A stretch of DNA of 64,000 nucleotides from Campylobacteraceae bacterium (lineage in GTDB: Bacteria > Campylobacterota > Campylobacteria > Campylobacterales > Arcobacteraceae), in contig JABSOM010000015.1 of assembly GCA_013215945.1 (NCBI GenBank), forward strand, positions 21,652 through 85,651. The letters are read 5' to 3'. The position numbers were made by a program, and so were the translations under genes. Positions 27,136-36,589 of the stretch are shown in pieces (within the stretch, counting starts at the first letter, position 1; the number at the start of each line of letters is the position of its first letter). Under the pieces are notes generated by a model. The model searched no databases, had not been told where the DNA came from, and saw only the letters and a program-made list of their open reading frames with translations.

Positions 27136-28024
27136 AGTTTCATACACAATAGTTGGTATATTTGTACTCTCATTTTTTATTGGGATTATTTTATTTATAT
27201 TATGGTTAGCACGCTATGATATTGACAAAAGCAACTTAAAATATTATAAAATATATGTAAAAGATTCCATTAGCGGTTTGCAAAAAAACTCTATTGTTTC
27301 ATATAAAGGTTTGGATATTGGGCAAGTAGAATCCATTAAAATTGACAAAACAAATATTGAACAAATTGAAGTCTTATTATTTGTAAGTGATTATACTATT
27401 ATAAAAAAGAATTCTTATGCTGTCATTGAAAGCAAGGGAATTACAGGAAATAAATACATAGAAATAATGGGAGGAACTCATGATTCAGATGTACTAGAGC
27501 TTAATAGTAATGGATTTGGTATTATTCCATTAAAAAAATCTTTTATCAATAAAATCACCTCTGATGCAGGAGATATCGTTAGTAAATTTGATGGAATTTT
27601 AGAAAAATTAAATGTATTAATCAGTAAAAAAACTCTTTTAAATGTTGAAGAAATCGTTGAAAATATTAATATATCAACAAAACACTTATATAAAGAACAA
27701 ATAAATTTTGATCTACTTCTTGAAAAAATTGATAGTATTTTATCAAAAGAAAATATATCAAATATTTCTATTGGTTTAAACAATATGAAAGAAGCAACGC
27801 AAGAAATAAACTCTTTAATGAAAGAAGATATCAAATCTTTGATTAATCAAATTAAAACTACCTTGAAAAATGCCAACAATAATTCAAATAATATTAATGC
27901 TACTTTAGATAAGTTTGAGAATTTAATGTTAAATGTTGATGAGAAAATTGATACTATTTCAAACGATATGGGAAAAGTTTTTCAAGTAAGAGATATTAAA
28001 TATGGTCCAGGAGAAATAAAATGA
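27125..28024 (+). CDS. mlaD: MCE-domain substrate-binding protein MlaD
   Basis: 299 aa. One N-terminal membrane helix (about 8-28) is followed by a single MCE domain (VKDSISGLQKNSIVSYKGLDIGQVESI, then ESKGITGNKYIEIMGG). A long helical region (about 140-290) carries repeated Asn/Ile heptads that could form a tunnel or tether. The start is TTG within the end of mlaF, with AAGGA upstream. MlaD binds lipids in the periplasm and docks on MlaE. The C-terminal helix is longer than in E. coli MlaD (about 183 aa). Overlaps the next gene by ATGA. Confidence 0.9.
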   Translation: MENKVSYTIVGIFVLSFFIGIILFILWLARYDIDKSNLKYYKIYVKDSISGLQKNSIVSYKGLDIGQVESIKIDKTNIEQIEVLLFVSDYTIIKKNSYAVIESKGITGNKYIEIMGGTHDSDVLELNSNGFGIIPLKKSFINKITSDAGDIVSKFDGILEKLNVLISKKTLLNVEEIVENINISTKHLYKEQINFDLLLEKIDSILSKENISNISIGLNNMKEATQEINSLMKEDIKSLINQIKTTLKNANNNSNNINATLDKFENLMLNVDEKIDTISNDMGKVFQVRDIKYGPGEIK

Positions 28025-28611
28025 TTCGTATACTACTTTTAACAAGTTTATCATTATTGTTTAGTTCATGTCTTAGTATTACCCAGGAAGTGTCTTCTTA
28101 TGACACTTATTCTTTGATGTTAAATAATAAAACATTGTTTAAAAACAAAATAAAAGAAAGTATAGAAATAATTGAGCCCAAATCCTTAGGTAGTTTAAAC
28201 AGTCTCAATATTGTTTATAAAAATGAAAATCTTTCTCAAGAAAATTATGCTTTGAGCAAATGGAGTGATAAACCATCAAAAATGTTGCAAAGCATGATTA
28301 TTGAAAACTTAAGTAATGAGTATTATTTGGTTAAATCTTCTTATATAAAAGCACAAACCACGTACAGATTACAAGGTTTAATATTAGATTTTAAACAGTT
28401 TTATATAAATAATAAAAGTTATGTATCAATAAAAATCAATAATTATTTAGAAAATAAAGCAAACAAAAAAACAGTATTTAAACAGTTCTCTTATGAAAAA
28501 GAAACCCAAGGAGAGAATGCGAATAGTACAGTAGTGGATTTAAATCTATTAAGTAATCTATATGTAAAAGACCTAAACCTATGGATAAAAGAAGAGTTAA
28601 ATAATAATTAA
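28021..28611 (+). CDS. ABC-type transport auxiliary lipoprotein (PqiC/YrbC-type)
   Basis: 196 aa. The N-terminal signal ends in a lipobox-like LLFSSC, so a lipid-anchored periplasmic or outer-membrane protein is expected. The rest fits the ABC_trans_aux (DUF330) family that accompanies MCE operons: Tyr-rich start SYDTYSLML, central LSKWSDKPSKMLQSMIIENL, and TTYRLQGLILDFKQFY. It probably docks the MCE complex to the outer membrane. Last gene of the operon; the 3' end overlaps the converging EAL gene by 4 bases. Confidence 0.8.
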   Translation: MIRILLLTSLSLLFSSCLSITQEVSSYDTYSLMLNNKTLFKNKIKESIEIIEPKSLGSLNSLNIVYKNENLSQENYALSKWSDKPSKMLQSMIIENLSNEYYLVKSSYIKAQTTYRLQGLILDFKQFYINNKSYVSIKINNYLENKANKKTVFKQFSYEKETQGENANSTVVDLNLLSNLYVKDLNLWIKEELNNN

Positions 28612-30539
28612 CTCAGTTTTAAATCTTCTGGTTTTCCAAAATAAAAACCTTGAGAATAATCAATTCCAATCTCTTTTAAGATATTAAAGATTTTTTCATT
28701 CTCAACATATTCAGCTATGGTTTTAATATTTTGTTTTTTTGCAAAAATTGCAATAGTTTCTACAAGGTTTCTAGAAGAATCACTGTATTCTATATTTTTA
28801 ATTAAAGAGCCATCAATTTTTATTATATCAGGTTCGTAAAGTAAAACTCTCTCAAAAGATGAATAACCACTTCCAAAATCGTCTAAGGCTATTTTCACTC
28901 CTTCTTTTTTCACCCTTCTAATAAACTTTTTAATAACAGTAAAGTCTTTTGCTTCTTCATCTTCTAATAGCTCAAAAACAATTTTATGGGAATGTTCTTT
29001 GTATTTCTCTAACAAAGAGTATACAAGCTCTCTCGTAAGCTCTTTTTCAATATCAAGGGCAGATAAATTAATTGAAATACTTGTATTTATTTTTTCCAGA
29101 ATTTTGAATGAATTTTCCAATACTCTTCTAGTAATTTGAGAGTAAAACTCACTCTTTTTTGTTACATTCAAAAACTCACCAGGAGAAAGTACTCTGTTGT
29201 TTTCATCAATAAGCCTTACTAAAGATTCATATTTTTCAATTTTTTCAGTTTTATTATTTATAATGGGTTGAAAATAAGGAATAATATTATAATTATCCAG
29301 TGCAATTTTAACCATTTGTATTATTTCTGTATTTTTTGCTAGTTTTAATCCTCTTATAGAAGCATCGCTTGAGTTAAAAGCACTTTTATTTCCAACTATA
29401 GCTTCTTCTAAACCTTGAGTAACGTCTTCAAATAACATATATTTTCCAAAAGAATAAGAAAGAACAATATTTAAATCATATTCCGTTTCATCAATAAAAA
29501 GCACTCTTGAATTAATAATATCAACAAAATTATCAAAATACACTTTAAGGTTTTTCTGTGTTTCCATATAATCATTAAAAGCACAAATAACTGCAAACCT
29601 TCCTTTTCCAAGAGCATATACCTTAGAAAACATTTCTTTATGCTCAGAATTTAATAAAAGATTTTCTTTGAAATTTTTTTCTATTCTTTCTATTAATTCA
29701 GAAGAATAAAACTTTTCCAAAATTTTATACTCTTCTATAGAAATAAGAGCCAGAACAGATAAATTATTGCTCTCAATTTTACTTTTTAGTTCATCCTCGT
29801 CACTTACAAAATCATCTATGCAATGAGAAAAACATATATACTCAGTAAGCGTATTATTTATATCATGTACAGGAACAATATAAACTTTATTGCAAAAACT
29901 ATCCTTTTGTTTTGTACTAAGACGTAAAATACCCTTCCAGTTCTTATTATTAATATTATTCCAAATCATATTAAATTCATCATTTGATATAAGTTTATGC
30001 TTTAAATTAATTAAGTTCGTATCAATTAATTCTTTTCTTGAGTATTGACTTAAGGAGCAAAAATTATCATCTGCATAAGTAATAATACCTTTTTGATTTA
30101 TTTTAAACAAAGAAATGTTTTTATTTGAACTGTCGTAATATTCACCTAAAACTTTACTATTGATCTTTAAATAACTATTTATAATGGGAGAAATTTTATC
30201 AAAAAACTCTTTTTTACTGGAAGAATCAAGCAAATAAGCATCTAGCTTTAATTCTATACTTTTTAAAAGCTCACTTGTATCTAAATCATAATTCAGAACA
30301 AATAATAATTGTTTTTGTATATGTTTCTGTTCTTTTTCTAAAAAAGAAAAGAGAGAGGAACCTTTTTTATTTTCACAAATAATAAGATCAATACGATTGT
30401 TTTTCATAAGAGAAAGTGCATCTTCATAAGAATTACACTTAAGTATATTCTTAAAATTTCTAGAGATTGTATTAAACATACGAGAGTTTTTAAAATCTCC
30501 TAAAAGTAATATTAATAAACAATCTGTATTTTTAAGCAT
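28608..30539 (-). CDS. PAS / degenerate GGDEF / EAL cyclic-di-GMP phosphodiesterase
   Basis: 643 aa, cytoplasmic. Residues 1-125 are a receiver-like fold without a clear phospho-Asp. PAS is at about 140-245. The GGDEF-like domain (about 255-390) has LGKGRFAVI instead of GGDEF, so no cyclase activity is expected. The EAL domain (about 405-643) keeps the catalytic set: KYESLVRL (E438), INLSALDI, FELLEDEEA, the metal loop LDDFGSGYSS, K in DIIKIDGSLI, and the final QGFYFGKP. It is thus a likely active PDE. A decayed paralogue lies at 31801-33012. A promoter-like palindrome is upstream (30603-30639). Confidence 0.9.
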   Translation of the reverse strand: MLKNTDCLLILLLGDFKNSRMFNTISRNFKNILKCNSYEDALSLMKNNRIDLIICENKKGSSLFSFLEKEQKHIQKQLLFVLNYDLDTSELLKSIELKLDAYLLDSSSKKEFFDKISPIINSYLKINSKVLGEYYDSSNKNISLFKINQKGIITYADDNFCSLSQYSRKELIDTNLINLKHKLISNDEFNMIWNNINNKNWKGILRLSTKQKDSFCNKVYIVPVHDINNTLTEYICFSHCIDDFVSDEDELKSKIESNNLSVLALISIEEYKILEKFYSSELIERIEKNFKENLLLNSEHKEMFSKVYALGKGRFAVICAFNDYMETQKNLKVYFDNFVDIINSRVLFIDETEYDLNIVLSYSFGKYMLFEDVTQGLEEAIVGNKSAFNSSDASIRGLKLAKNTEIIQMVKIALDNYNIIPYFQPIINNKTEKIEKYESLVRLIDENNRVLSPGEFLNVTKKSEFYSQITRRVLENSFKILEKINTSISINLSALDIEKELTRELVYSLLEKYKEHSHKIVFELLEDEEAKDFTVIKKFIRRVKKEGVKIALDDFGSGYSSFERVLLYEPDIIKIDGSLIKNIEYSDSSRNLVETIAIFAKKQNIKTIAEYVENEKIFNILKEIGIDYSQGFYFGKPEDLKLS

Positions 30540-30602
30540 AGTAATACAATCCCTAGAATATATTTATTTTTGTTATTATATCAAAATTATTATAAAACAA
30601 CC

Positions 30603-30639
30603 TTGACAGTAATATAAAATAAACTTATATTACTGTCAA
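30603..30639. promoter_or_regulatory. 15-bp inverted repeat with promoter-like elements on both strands
   Basis: Perfect arms TTGACAGTAATATAA (30603-30617) and TTATATTACTGTCAA (30625-30639) with a 7-base spacer. Each strand reads TTGACA, 17 bases, TATATT. The minus-strand copy is correctly placed to drive the EAL gene starting at 30539. It could equally be a hairpin ending transcription of the small membrane-protein gene upstream, or an operator. Confidence 0.55.
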
Positions 30640-30710
30640 TATACTTTAAGTAGGTAGATGTAACTATTTATTATTTAATAATAACAGATATAGTAAAAAA
30701 ATTTGCATAG

Positions 30711-31052
30711 TTATTTATTTTCAGCTCTTGATATTTCTTCTTTATACTTATATACCATATAATCAAACATTTTTGCATCAACATTTTTTTGTATAAATAA
30801 ATACATTTCAAAAATTTTATAACTTATCCTAAAACAAGCAGTAAAAGGAACCAGATATGCCAACAGTGTTGTATATGTACGATAAGGATAATAAAAATCC
30901 AACTTATTTTTTAGTTCTTTTAATTCTTCACTTTCTTCTTGCAACTTTGATTTGTCTGCTGTTGAAATGACTTTAAATGCCAATAATAAGTTCGCTACAA
31001 ACATTAGTGCATTTAAATTCCAACCTAAGATAAATATTTCTTCGTATGACAT
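30711..31052 (-). CDS. Small membrane protein of unknown function
   Basis: 113 aa. Two hydrophobic segments (about 5-27, and 60-85 including LLAYLVPFTACFRISY) flank a charged Glu/Lys-rich stretch that may be a short coiled coil. No recognised family. It has its own intergenic space on both sides and diverges from the DUF2461 gene. The coding frame looks real (ATG with upstream GGAGATAC), but no function can be assigned. Confidence 0.65.
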   Translation of the reverse strand: MSYEEIFILGWNLNALMFVANLLLAFKVISTADKSKLQEESEELKELKNKLDFYYPYRTYTTLLAYLVPFTACFRISYKIFEMYLFIQKNVDAKMFDYMVYKYKEEISRAENK

Positions 31053-31131
31053 TGTATCTCCATGTTTTAATTATCAAATTATATCAAATACTTCTTTGGA
31101 TATAATTTATTCTTCAAAATAAGGAAAAAAA

Positions 31132-31818
31132 ATGCTATTTAATGGTTTCAAAAAAGAAGCATTAGAATTTTTAGAAGAAATAAAACACAATAACAACAAA
31201 ATATGGTTTGAAGAAAACAGACATCGTTGGAAAGAAGTCATACTAGAGCCAAATATTGCTTATATTGAAGAAATGGGTGAACATTTAATTGCTTTGGTTC
31301 CAAATATTAAAGCAATTCCTAAAGTATCAGGCTCATTATTCAAAATCTACAGAGATGTACGCTTTTCAAAAGATAAAACACCTATTAAAACAAAGATAGG
31401 ATTAATGTTTTGGCAAGGCAATGCACACAGAATGCAATCTGCTTCATTTTATATGCAATACACCTCTAGCGAAGTTTTATTAGCAAGTGGAATAAGAACC
31501 TTTAAAAAAGACTTATTACAAGCCTATAGAGAATATATTAAAATAGAAAAAAATGCACAAGAATTAGATTCTATATTAAAAGATTTATCATGCAAAGGAA
31601 TAAAAATTTCTCCAACATATTATAAGCGTTATCCTCTAGGTTTCAAAAAAGAAGATGATTTGGCTTATCTTTCTTTGTACAATTGTCTTTTTGCTTATAA
31701 AACCCATAAACCAAATAAAACGTTTTTTTCAAAAAAAATTATTACATCTAATTATAAGTTTTATGAAGAATGTTTGCCCTTGCATAATTGGTTATATGAA
31801 CTAAGCCTTGTATCCTAA
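31132..31818 (+). CDS. DUF2461 (TIGR02453) family protein
   Basis: 228 aa. The N-terminal pattern FLEEIKHNNNKIWFEENRHRWKE, then SGSLFKIYRDVRFSKDKTPIKT and the later FYMQYTSSEVLLASGIR, match the DUF2461 family, whose function is unknown. Length is typical. The ATG has AAGGA upstream. Its last 18 bases overlap the converging degenerate EAL gene. Confidence 0.88.
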   Translation: MLFNGFKKEALEFLEEIKHNNNKIWFEENRHRWKEVILEPNIAYIEEMGEHLIALVPNIKAIPKVSGSLFKIYRDVRFSKDKTPIKTKIGLMFWQGNAHRMQSASFYMQYTSSEVLLASGIRTFKKDLLQAYREYIKIEKNAQELDSILKDLSCKGIKISPTYYKRYPLGFKKEDDLAYLSLYNCLFAYKTHKPNKTFFSKKIITSNYKFYEECLPLHNWLYELSLVS

Positions 31819-33012
31819 AATTCTTTTTCCTTGTGAATAAGGAATTTTTAATTCTTGTAAAATAACAATATTTTTTTCATTTTTTACATAAGGTGCTATC
31901 ATTTTAATATTTTGTGCTCTTGCAAATTCATTGGCTGTTTTTAAGAACTGTTTAGAAAAATAATTCGTATACAAGCTATTAATTAAGCTCTCATCAATTC
32001 TTATAATATCAGGATCAAATAAAAGAAGGCGCTCAAAAGAAGCAGATGAATGAATGAATTTATTCAAAGAGAACTTAACACCGAACTCTTTTACTTTTAG
32101 GATAAAACGTTTGATAAGGGAAAAATCATTTATTTTATTTTCTTCTAATAAATTAAATACAATATTATGACAGTATTTTTTATTCTCATAAAGTAAAAGA
32201 TAAATATAAGCCCGCATTTCAATGTTTTCTATATCACTTAAACACAAGTCAATATTTAAGTATCCTTTCGTATTTGTAAGTATTTTAAAAGAGTATTCAA
32301 GTAGATCTTTTGATACGCCTTGTTTTTCATCTTCTTTATGCATTAAGAGTAGATAATTATAAGGACTAAGAATATTGTTATTACTGTCTTTTAAATCAAG
32401 AAAATATTCATAATATTCTGCTTTATTATTCCTATTATTGATAATAGGAATACAATAAGAAAATAAAGAATAAGATTTAAACCTTGTTTTATTTTTAATT
32501 AACGTTTTTTTGATGCTTGGATAATATTTAGGTATATAAGAAGAATCATTGGCATAATAAACATTTTTTTGTCTTTTCCGTACTTCTTTTAAACCTTGTT
32601 TTGCATCAGCAAATAGTTTATACTTGCCTATTGCATAAGATAAATCTATATTTAAATCATACTTTGAATTTTCAATTAACAAATAAGATTCATTTACTTT
32701 TTCAACAAATTCATCAAAAAAACCAAGTAATTCTTTTTTTAAGGTATTAAATGAACATAAATCACATATTAATGCAAAGATACCCTCACCTAAAATATAT
32801 GTTTTATCAAACAATTTTTTATGATTTTGAAGTTCTAGAAGTTTTTTTGAAAAACAGATTTCTATGTCCATAATTTTATCTTTGGCATAAAATTGTTTTA
32901 TCATATTAAAGTCTTTTACAGATACAAGTACTAATAAGGACAAATTTACTTTTTCTATACTATCTTTGAGCTTATTTTCGTTGTTTTTATAAATATTATT
33001 TATTTTAGCCAT
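31801..33012 (-). CDS. Decayed GGDEF-EAL protein (non-catalytic paralogue)
   Basis: 403 aa. It aligns with residues about 255-643 of the EAL protein at 28608-30539, sharing for example LLVLVSVKDF / SVLALISIEE and NIDLSYAIGKYKLF / NIVLSYSFGKYMLF. The receiver and PAS parts are missing. The EAL motif is EYF, the DDFG metal loop reads NKFI, and the GGDEF site reads LGEGIF, so neither activity is expected. The reading frame is intact, which argues for a retained non-enzymatic role (c-di-GMP binding or protein contact) over simple decay. Confidence 0.82.
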   Translation of the reverse strand: MAKINNIYKNNENKLKDSIEKVNLSLLVLVSVKDFNMIKQFYAKDKIMDIEICFSKKLLELQNHKKLFDKTYILGEGIFALICDLCSFNTLKKELLGFFDEFVEKVNESYLLIENSKYDLNIDLSYAIGKYKLFADAKQGLKEVRKRQKNVYYANDSSYIPKYYPSIKKTLIKNKTRFKSYSLFSYCIPIINNRNNKAEYYEYFLDLKDSNNNILSPYNYLLLMHKEDEKQGVSKDLLEYSFKILTNTKGYLNIDLCLSDIENIEMRAYIYLLLYENKKYCHNIVFNLLEENKINDFSLIKRFILKVKEFGVKFSLNKFIHSSASFERLLLFDPDIIRIDESLINSLYTNYFSKQFLKTANEFARAQNIKMIAPYVKNEKNIVILQELKIPYSQGKRILGYKA

Positions 33013-33076
33013 TACAATACCCTATTTTCTATGTAAAGGATATCAATAAATCACTTAAAATAAAGTTAAAAGTTAT

Positions 33077-34384
33077 TTACTTATTATTTAAAGTATTTGA
33101 AGAAATTATATTTTTTGGTTTTACTCCCATATTTAAAAATTCTTCACTGCGTTTAATTAAGTTTCCATTTCCTTGTGATAACTTATTAGTGGCAGCTTCA
33201 TAAGATTTTTGTGTTCTATTTATATGCAGTCCGATATCTTCCATATCTTTTACAAAAGAATAAAACTTATCGTATAATTGTCCCGCTTTTTTAGAAATTA
33301 GCAGGGCATTTTCATTTTGATGCTCATAACGCCAGATATTTTCAATTGTACGTAAACTAACATACAAAGAAGAAGGAGAAACCAGCATAATATTATGTTC
33401 AAAAGCATTTTGAAATAAAACAGAATCTTTTGAGGTTGCGAGCATAAATGCACCTTCAATTGGAATAAACAAGAGCACAAAATCCAAAGAATTTACGGCT
33501 TTTATATCTTCGTACTTTTTAGAACTTAAGTCCTTAATATGTTTTGAAATAGACTTTATTAACTCTTTTTCGTAGAATACTTTGTCTTCTTTTTTATCAT
33601 GTTCAATATATTTACTATAAGAAAGCAATGAAACTTTAGAATCAATCACTATGTCTTTATTTTGAGGTAAATGTACAATTACATCTGGTCTTAGGCGTTT
33701 CCCGTCATTTGAAGTATAAGAACCTTGGGTGCTGTATTCTATACCTTCTCTAAGACCCGTTTGCTCCAAAATTTTAGACAATATCATTTCGCCCCAATCC
33801 CCTTGGGTTTTATTTTCACCTTTTAAAGCTTTTGTTAAATTGATTGCATCATCCGATATTTTTAAATTTAAATCTTTTAGTGTTTTAATCTCGTTTAACA
33901 AAGACGATCTTTGTTTTGTTTCTTCTATATAGATTGCATTAACTCTTTGGTTAAAGCCTGCTAATTGTTCTTTTAAGGGTGTAAGAACTAAGGATAAATT
34001 ATCATTGGATTTTCTTGTATTTTCATCAAAAATTTTTGAAGAAATTAATTCAAATTCTTTTTTGATTTCTAATTTAGATTCTTCTAATAATAAGAGTTTT
34101 TGAGCATAAGAATTTTGTTCATTTTCTTGAATCTTATTATAGTACTTTTCTTTTTCTTCATATTTAGAAGATAAAGCTTCTATTTCAAAGTCTTTTTCTT
34201 TTAATAAAGAAGCAGACTTATTTAACTCTTGTTTATAGGTATTATGTAGATTTTGTATATTTAGTTCATATTCAAAAAGTTTTTTTTGTATTTTTTTGTC
34301 ATACAACAATTTAAAAAGAAGACAAATAAGCAAAAAAGAAAATACTAAAACAAGTGCTAAAATAAGAAAGTCATTTTTAAGCAT
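33077..34384 (-). CDS. rmuC: DNA recombination protein RmuC
   Basis: 435 aa from the ATG at 34384, preferred over an upstream in-frame ATG at 34435 because it begins directly with the membrane anchor (LILALVLVFSFLLICLLF). A long coiled coil (about 35-150) follows, then the RmuC nuclease-like domain: GDWGEMILSKILEQTGLREG, LRPDVIVHLP, IDSKVSL, and FIPIEGAFMLA. RmuC limits inversions between short repeats. The start overlaps the stop of the M48 gene by 8 bases. Confidence 0.93.
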   Translation of the reverse strand: MLKNDFLILALVLVFSFLLICLLFKLLYDKKIQKKLFEYELNIQNLHNTYKQELNKSASLLKEKDFEIEALSSKYEEKEKYYNKIQENEQNSYAQKLLLLEESKLEIKKEFELISSKIFDENTRKSNDNLSLVLTPLKEQLAGFNQRVNAIYIEETKQRSSLLNEIKTLKDLNLKISDDAINLTKALKGENKTQGDWGEMILSKILEQTGLREGIEYSTQGSYTSNDGKRLRPDVIVHLPQNKDIVIDSKVSLLSYSKYIEHDKKEDKVFYEKELIKSISKHIKDLSSKKYEDIKAVNSLDFVLLFIPIEGAFMLATSKDSVLFQNAFEHNIMLVSPSSLYVSLRTIENIWRYEHQNENALLISKKAGQLYDKFYSFVKDMEDIGLHINRTQKSYEAATNKLSQGNGNLIKRSEEFLNMGVKPKNIISSNTLNNK

Positions 34385-35630
34385 TGTCTGTATTAACACC
34401 TTTATCTGCTTTATTGTCGTCTTTGTGAATATCATGTCCCAGTTCTTTAAAACGCTCAGTTAATGGCGGATGTGAATAATAAAAGAAAATATATAAAGGA
34501 TGTGCTAAAGGAAAAGATTTGTTTTCATTTGCAAGTTTTAATAAAGCATTCACTAGGTCTTCTTTACTTTGTAGTTTTGAACCAAATTCATCTGCTGCAT
34601 ATTCATTGTGTCTGGAAATCAAGGAAATTAAAGGCATCAAAAAAAATGAAAAAATAGGTGAAAACATTAAAAATACAATAATTATAGAGTAAGGTTCATT
34701 GTTTAGTTTCATTTGTAAAAATAATTCTTCACTTAAATTTCCAAAAAAAGCAAAAAATACAAACATAATTAAACCCATGATTCCTATATTTTTAAGAATG
34801 TCTCCATTTTTAAAATGTCCTAATTCATGGCCTAAAACAGCCAATAATTCATTGTGACTTAATTTTTCTATCAAAGTATCGTATAAAACAACTCGTTTAG
34901 TACTTCCTAATCCTCCAAAATAAGCGTTTAATCTATTATCACGTTTGGAAGCATCAATTGAGAAAACACCTGAACTTTTAAAATCAACCGCTTGTAATAA
35001 TTTTTCAATTTTTTCTTCAAGCTCTTTGTCTTTTAAAGACTCAAATTTATCAAACATTTTATCTCTAATAATAGGATATAACATATTAATTAAAATAATT
35101 ACAGAGAAAATAAAAACAAAACCCCAAATCCACCAAAAAGCCAAATGTTCAATAATCAGTGAAATTCCGGCAATTACAGCAGATCCAAAGACTAAAAATA
35201 AAAGCGTACTTTTAATGGTGTCTTTTATATACAAAGAAACCGTCATATTGGAAAATTCATATTTTTTATCCAAAGAAAAAACTTTATATATTTCAAAAGG
35301 CATAGATAAAATAGAATTTATAATAATAAATATATTCACAAAAATCACTGCTTTAAGCCACAAACTCTCAATTACTATACTTGAATCTAAAAATTCAAGA
35401 CCAAAAGAAATCCACGCAAAAAAGATGATAAATTCATAAAAAGAGGAAAGAATCGTCATTTTTTCTTTTTCAATCGCGTAATTCCCAGCTATTTCATATC
35501 TTGTTTCATCCAAGATAACAGGTTTTAATTTTTTTGCTTTTTTTATAAAAGCAACTTGCATAAATGAAGTATAAATATTTACTGTAAAATATATACAATA
35601 AGCAATAATAAAATATTCTAACACATACAA
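34377..35630 (-). CDS. M48 family (Ste24/CAAX-like) membrane metallopeptidase
   Basis: 417 aa integral membrane protein with about seven hydrophobic segments. The zinc motif HELGHFKNGD (HExxH) is near residue 275, and the third ligand Glu is in SRHNEYAADEFG. The N-terminal half resembles the Ste24p/CAAX protease 1 N-terminal domain. Members of this group process or degrade membrane proteins; eukaryotic homologues cut prenylated peptides. Acts at the inner membrane, first gene of the pair with rmuC. Confidence 0.92.
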   Translation of the reverse strand: MYVLEYFIIAYCIYFTVNIYTSFMQVAFIKKAKKLKPVILDETRYEIAGNYAIEKEKMTILSSFYEFIIFFAWISFGLEFLDSSIVIESLWLKAVIFVNIFIIINSILSMPFEIYKVFSLDKKYEFSNMTVSLYIKDTIKSTLLFLVFGSAVIAGISLIIEHLAFWWIWGFVFIFSVIILINMLYPIIRDKMFDKFESLKDKELEEKIEKLLQAVDFKSSGVFSIDASKRDNRLNAYFGGLGSTKRVVLYDTLIEKLSHNELLAVLGHELGHFKNGDILKNIGIMGLIMFVFFAFFGNLSEELFLQMKLNNEPYSIIIVFLMFSPIFSFFLMPLISLISRHNEYAADEFGSKLQSKEDLVNALLKLANENKSFPLAHPLYIFFYYSHPPLTERFKELGHDIHKDDNKADKGVNTDNA

Positions 35631-35683
35631 TCCTTAGGTATTTTTTGTATTATAGCAAAGCTAAATAAACAATGCTTATGATT

Positions 35684-36166
35684 TTAGTTTTTTAACGTTT
35701 TTTGTAAAAATAATTGTGCTTTATTTATGTTTTTTGAATCATCAGAGAACATAATTATTTCGTAGTTTCCTTTAAAAGCATTTTTATTTAAATTAAGACT
35801 TCCAAACATTAATACATCCTTGTCAAATAAAATAAAAGAAGCATTCATTCTTGTTCTAATTAATTTCACATCTATCTTATTTTTTCTTAATAAGTTTACA
35901 ATACTGCTCTTATTGTTTTTATTAAAGTCTAAATACACTGTAATATCTAAGTTTTTTCTTTTTTTTGCTCTAATTAAATCTATAGCAATCTTTTTGTAGT
36001 TAAACTCATTCATCACAATTAAAATGCTTTTTCTAGAAATATTGATTTCTTTTAATAATCTTGCACTTACCGCTTCTTTGTCACCAGGAAGAAAAAAAAG
36101 TTTATCGCTTGCATTAATATTAGTAAAAAACACAACAAACAGTAAAAAACTTATTAAAAGTCTCAT
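35684..36166 (-). CDS. Exported PLD-like protein with broken HKD motif
   Basis: 160 aa. A signal peptide (MRLLISFLLFVVFFTNINA) precedes a single phospholipase D-like domain of Nuc type. The motif should be HxKxxxxDxxxxxxGSxN; here it is NASFILFD followed by six residues and GSLN, so His is Asn and Lys is Ser, while Asp, Gly-Ser and Asn remain. Catalysis is unlikely. It may bind DNA or phospholipid in the periplasm. Its start overlaps the end of the YbgC gene by 4 bases (ATGA). Confidence 0.72.
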   Translation of the reverse strand: MRLLISFLLFVVFFTNINASDKLFFLPGDKEAVSARLLKEINISRKSILIVMNEFNYKKIAIDLIRAKKRKNLDITVYLDFNKNNKSSIVNLLRKNKIDVKLIRTRMNASFILFDKDVLMFGSLNLNKNAFKGNYEIIMFSDDSKNINKAQLFLQKTLKN

Positions 36167-36528
36167 GCTAAAACTTCATACATATCATCAGGAATACGAA
36201 AAGGTTTTAAATCTTTTACATAAACAGCTAGAATACTTGCTTTAAACAGTAAAACATCATCTCTATAGATATCTTGTTGTAATAGCAAAGAAGTAAATTT
36301 TCGTTTAACTAAGGTAGTTTTTACTTCAATTATATCTCCTAAAACAGCAGGTTTTATGAAATCACATTCGATTTTTTTTACAACAAAAAATTCATTATTA
36401 TTTTTTTGAGGACTTAAGTTCTTTGAGAAAAAAAGCTCTGATCTGGCTCTTTCACAGAATTTTATATAATTCGTATGATAAACAACTCCACCGGCATCGG
36501 TATCTTCATAATATATTCGTATTTTCAT
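36163..36528 (-). CDS. ybgC: YbgC-type acyl-CoA thioesterase
   Basis: 121-aa hotdog-fold thioesterase. The signature YYEDTDAGGVVYHTNYIKFCERAR is present, with Asp in EDTDAGGVVYH as catalytic residue. In E. coli ybgC sits with tol-pal; here it is followed by the PLD-like gene instead. Hydrolyses short or medium acyl-CoA thioesters and is linked to phospholipid metabolism. Confidence 0.9.
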   Translation of the reverse strand: MKIRIYYEDTDAGGVVYHTNYIKFCERARSELFFSKNLSPQKNNNEFFVVKKIECDFIKPAVLGDIIEVKTTLVKRKFTSLLLQQDIYRDDVLLFKASILAVYVKDLKPFRIPDDMYEVLA

Positions 36529-36589
36529 TAAAATAATCCTATTTCTATTCTTGTCTTCAGTATACTATTCTAGGGTTAAGATAAGCTAA

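Noticed and set aside
34945..35439. 164-aa plus-strand frame inside the M48 protease gene
   Set aside because: Long because of low-stop antisense to membrane helices; no recognisable domain.
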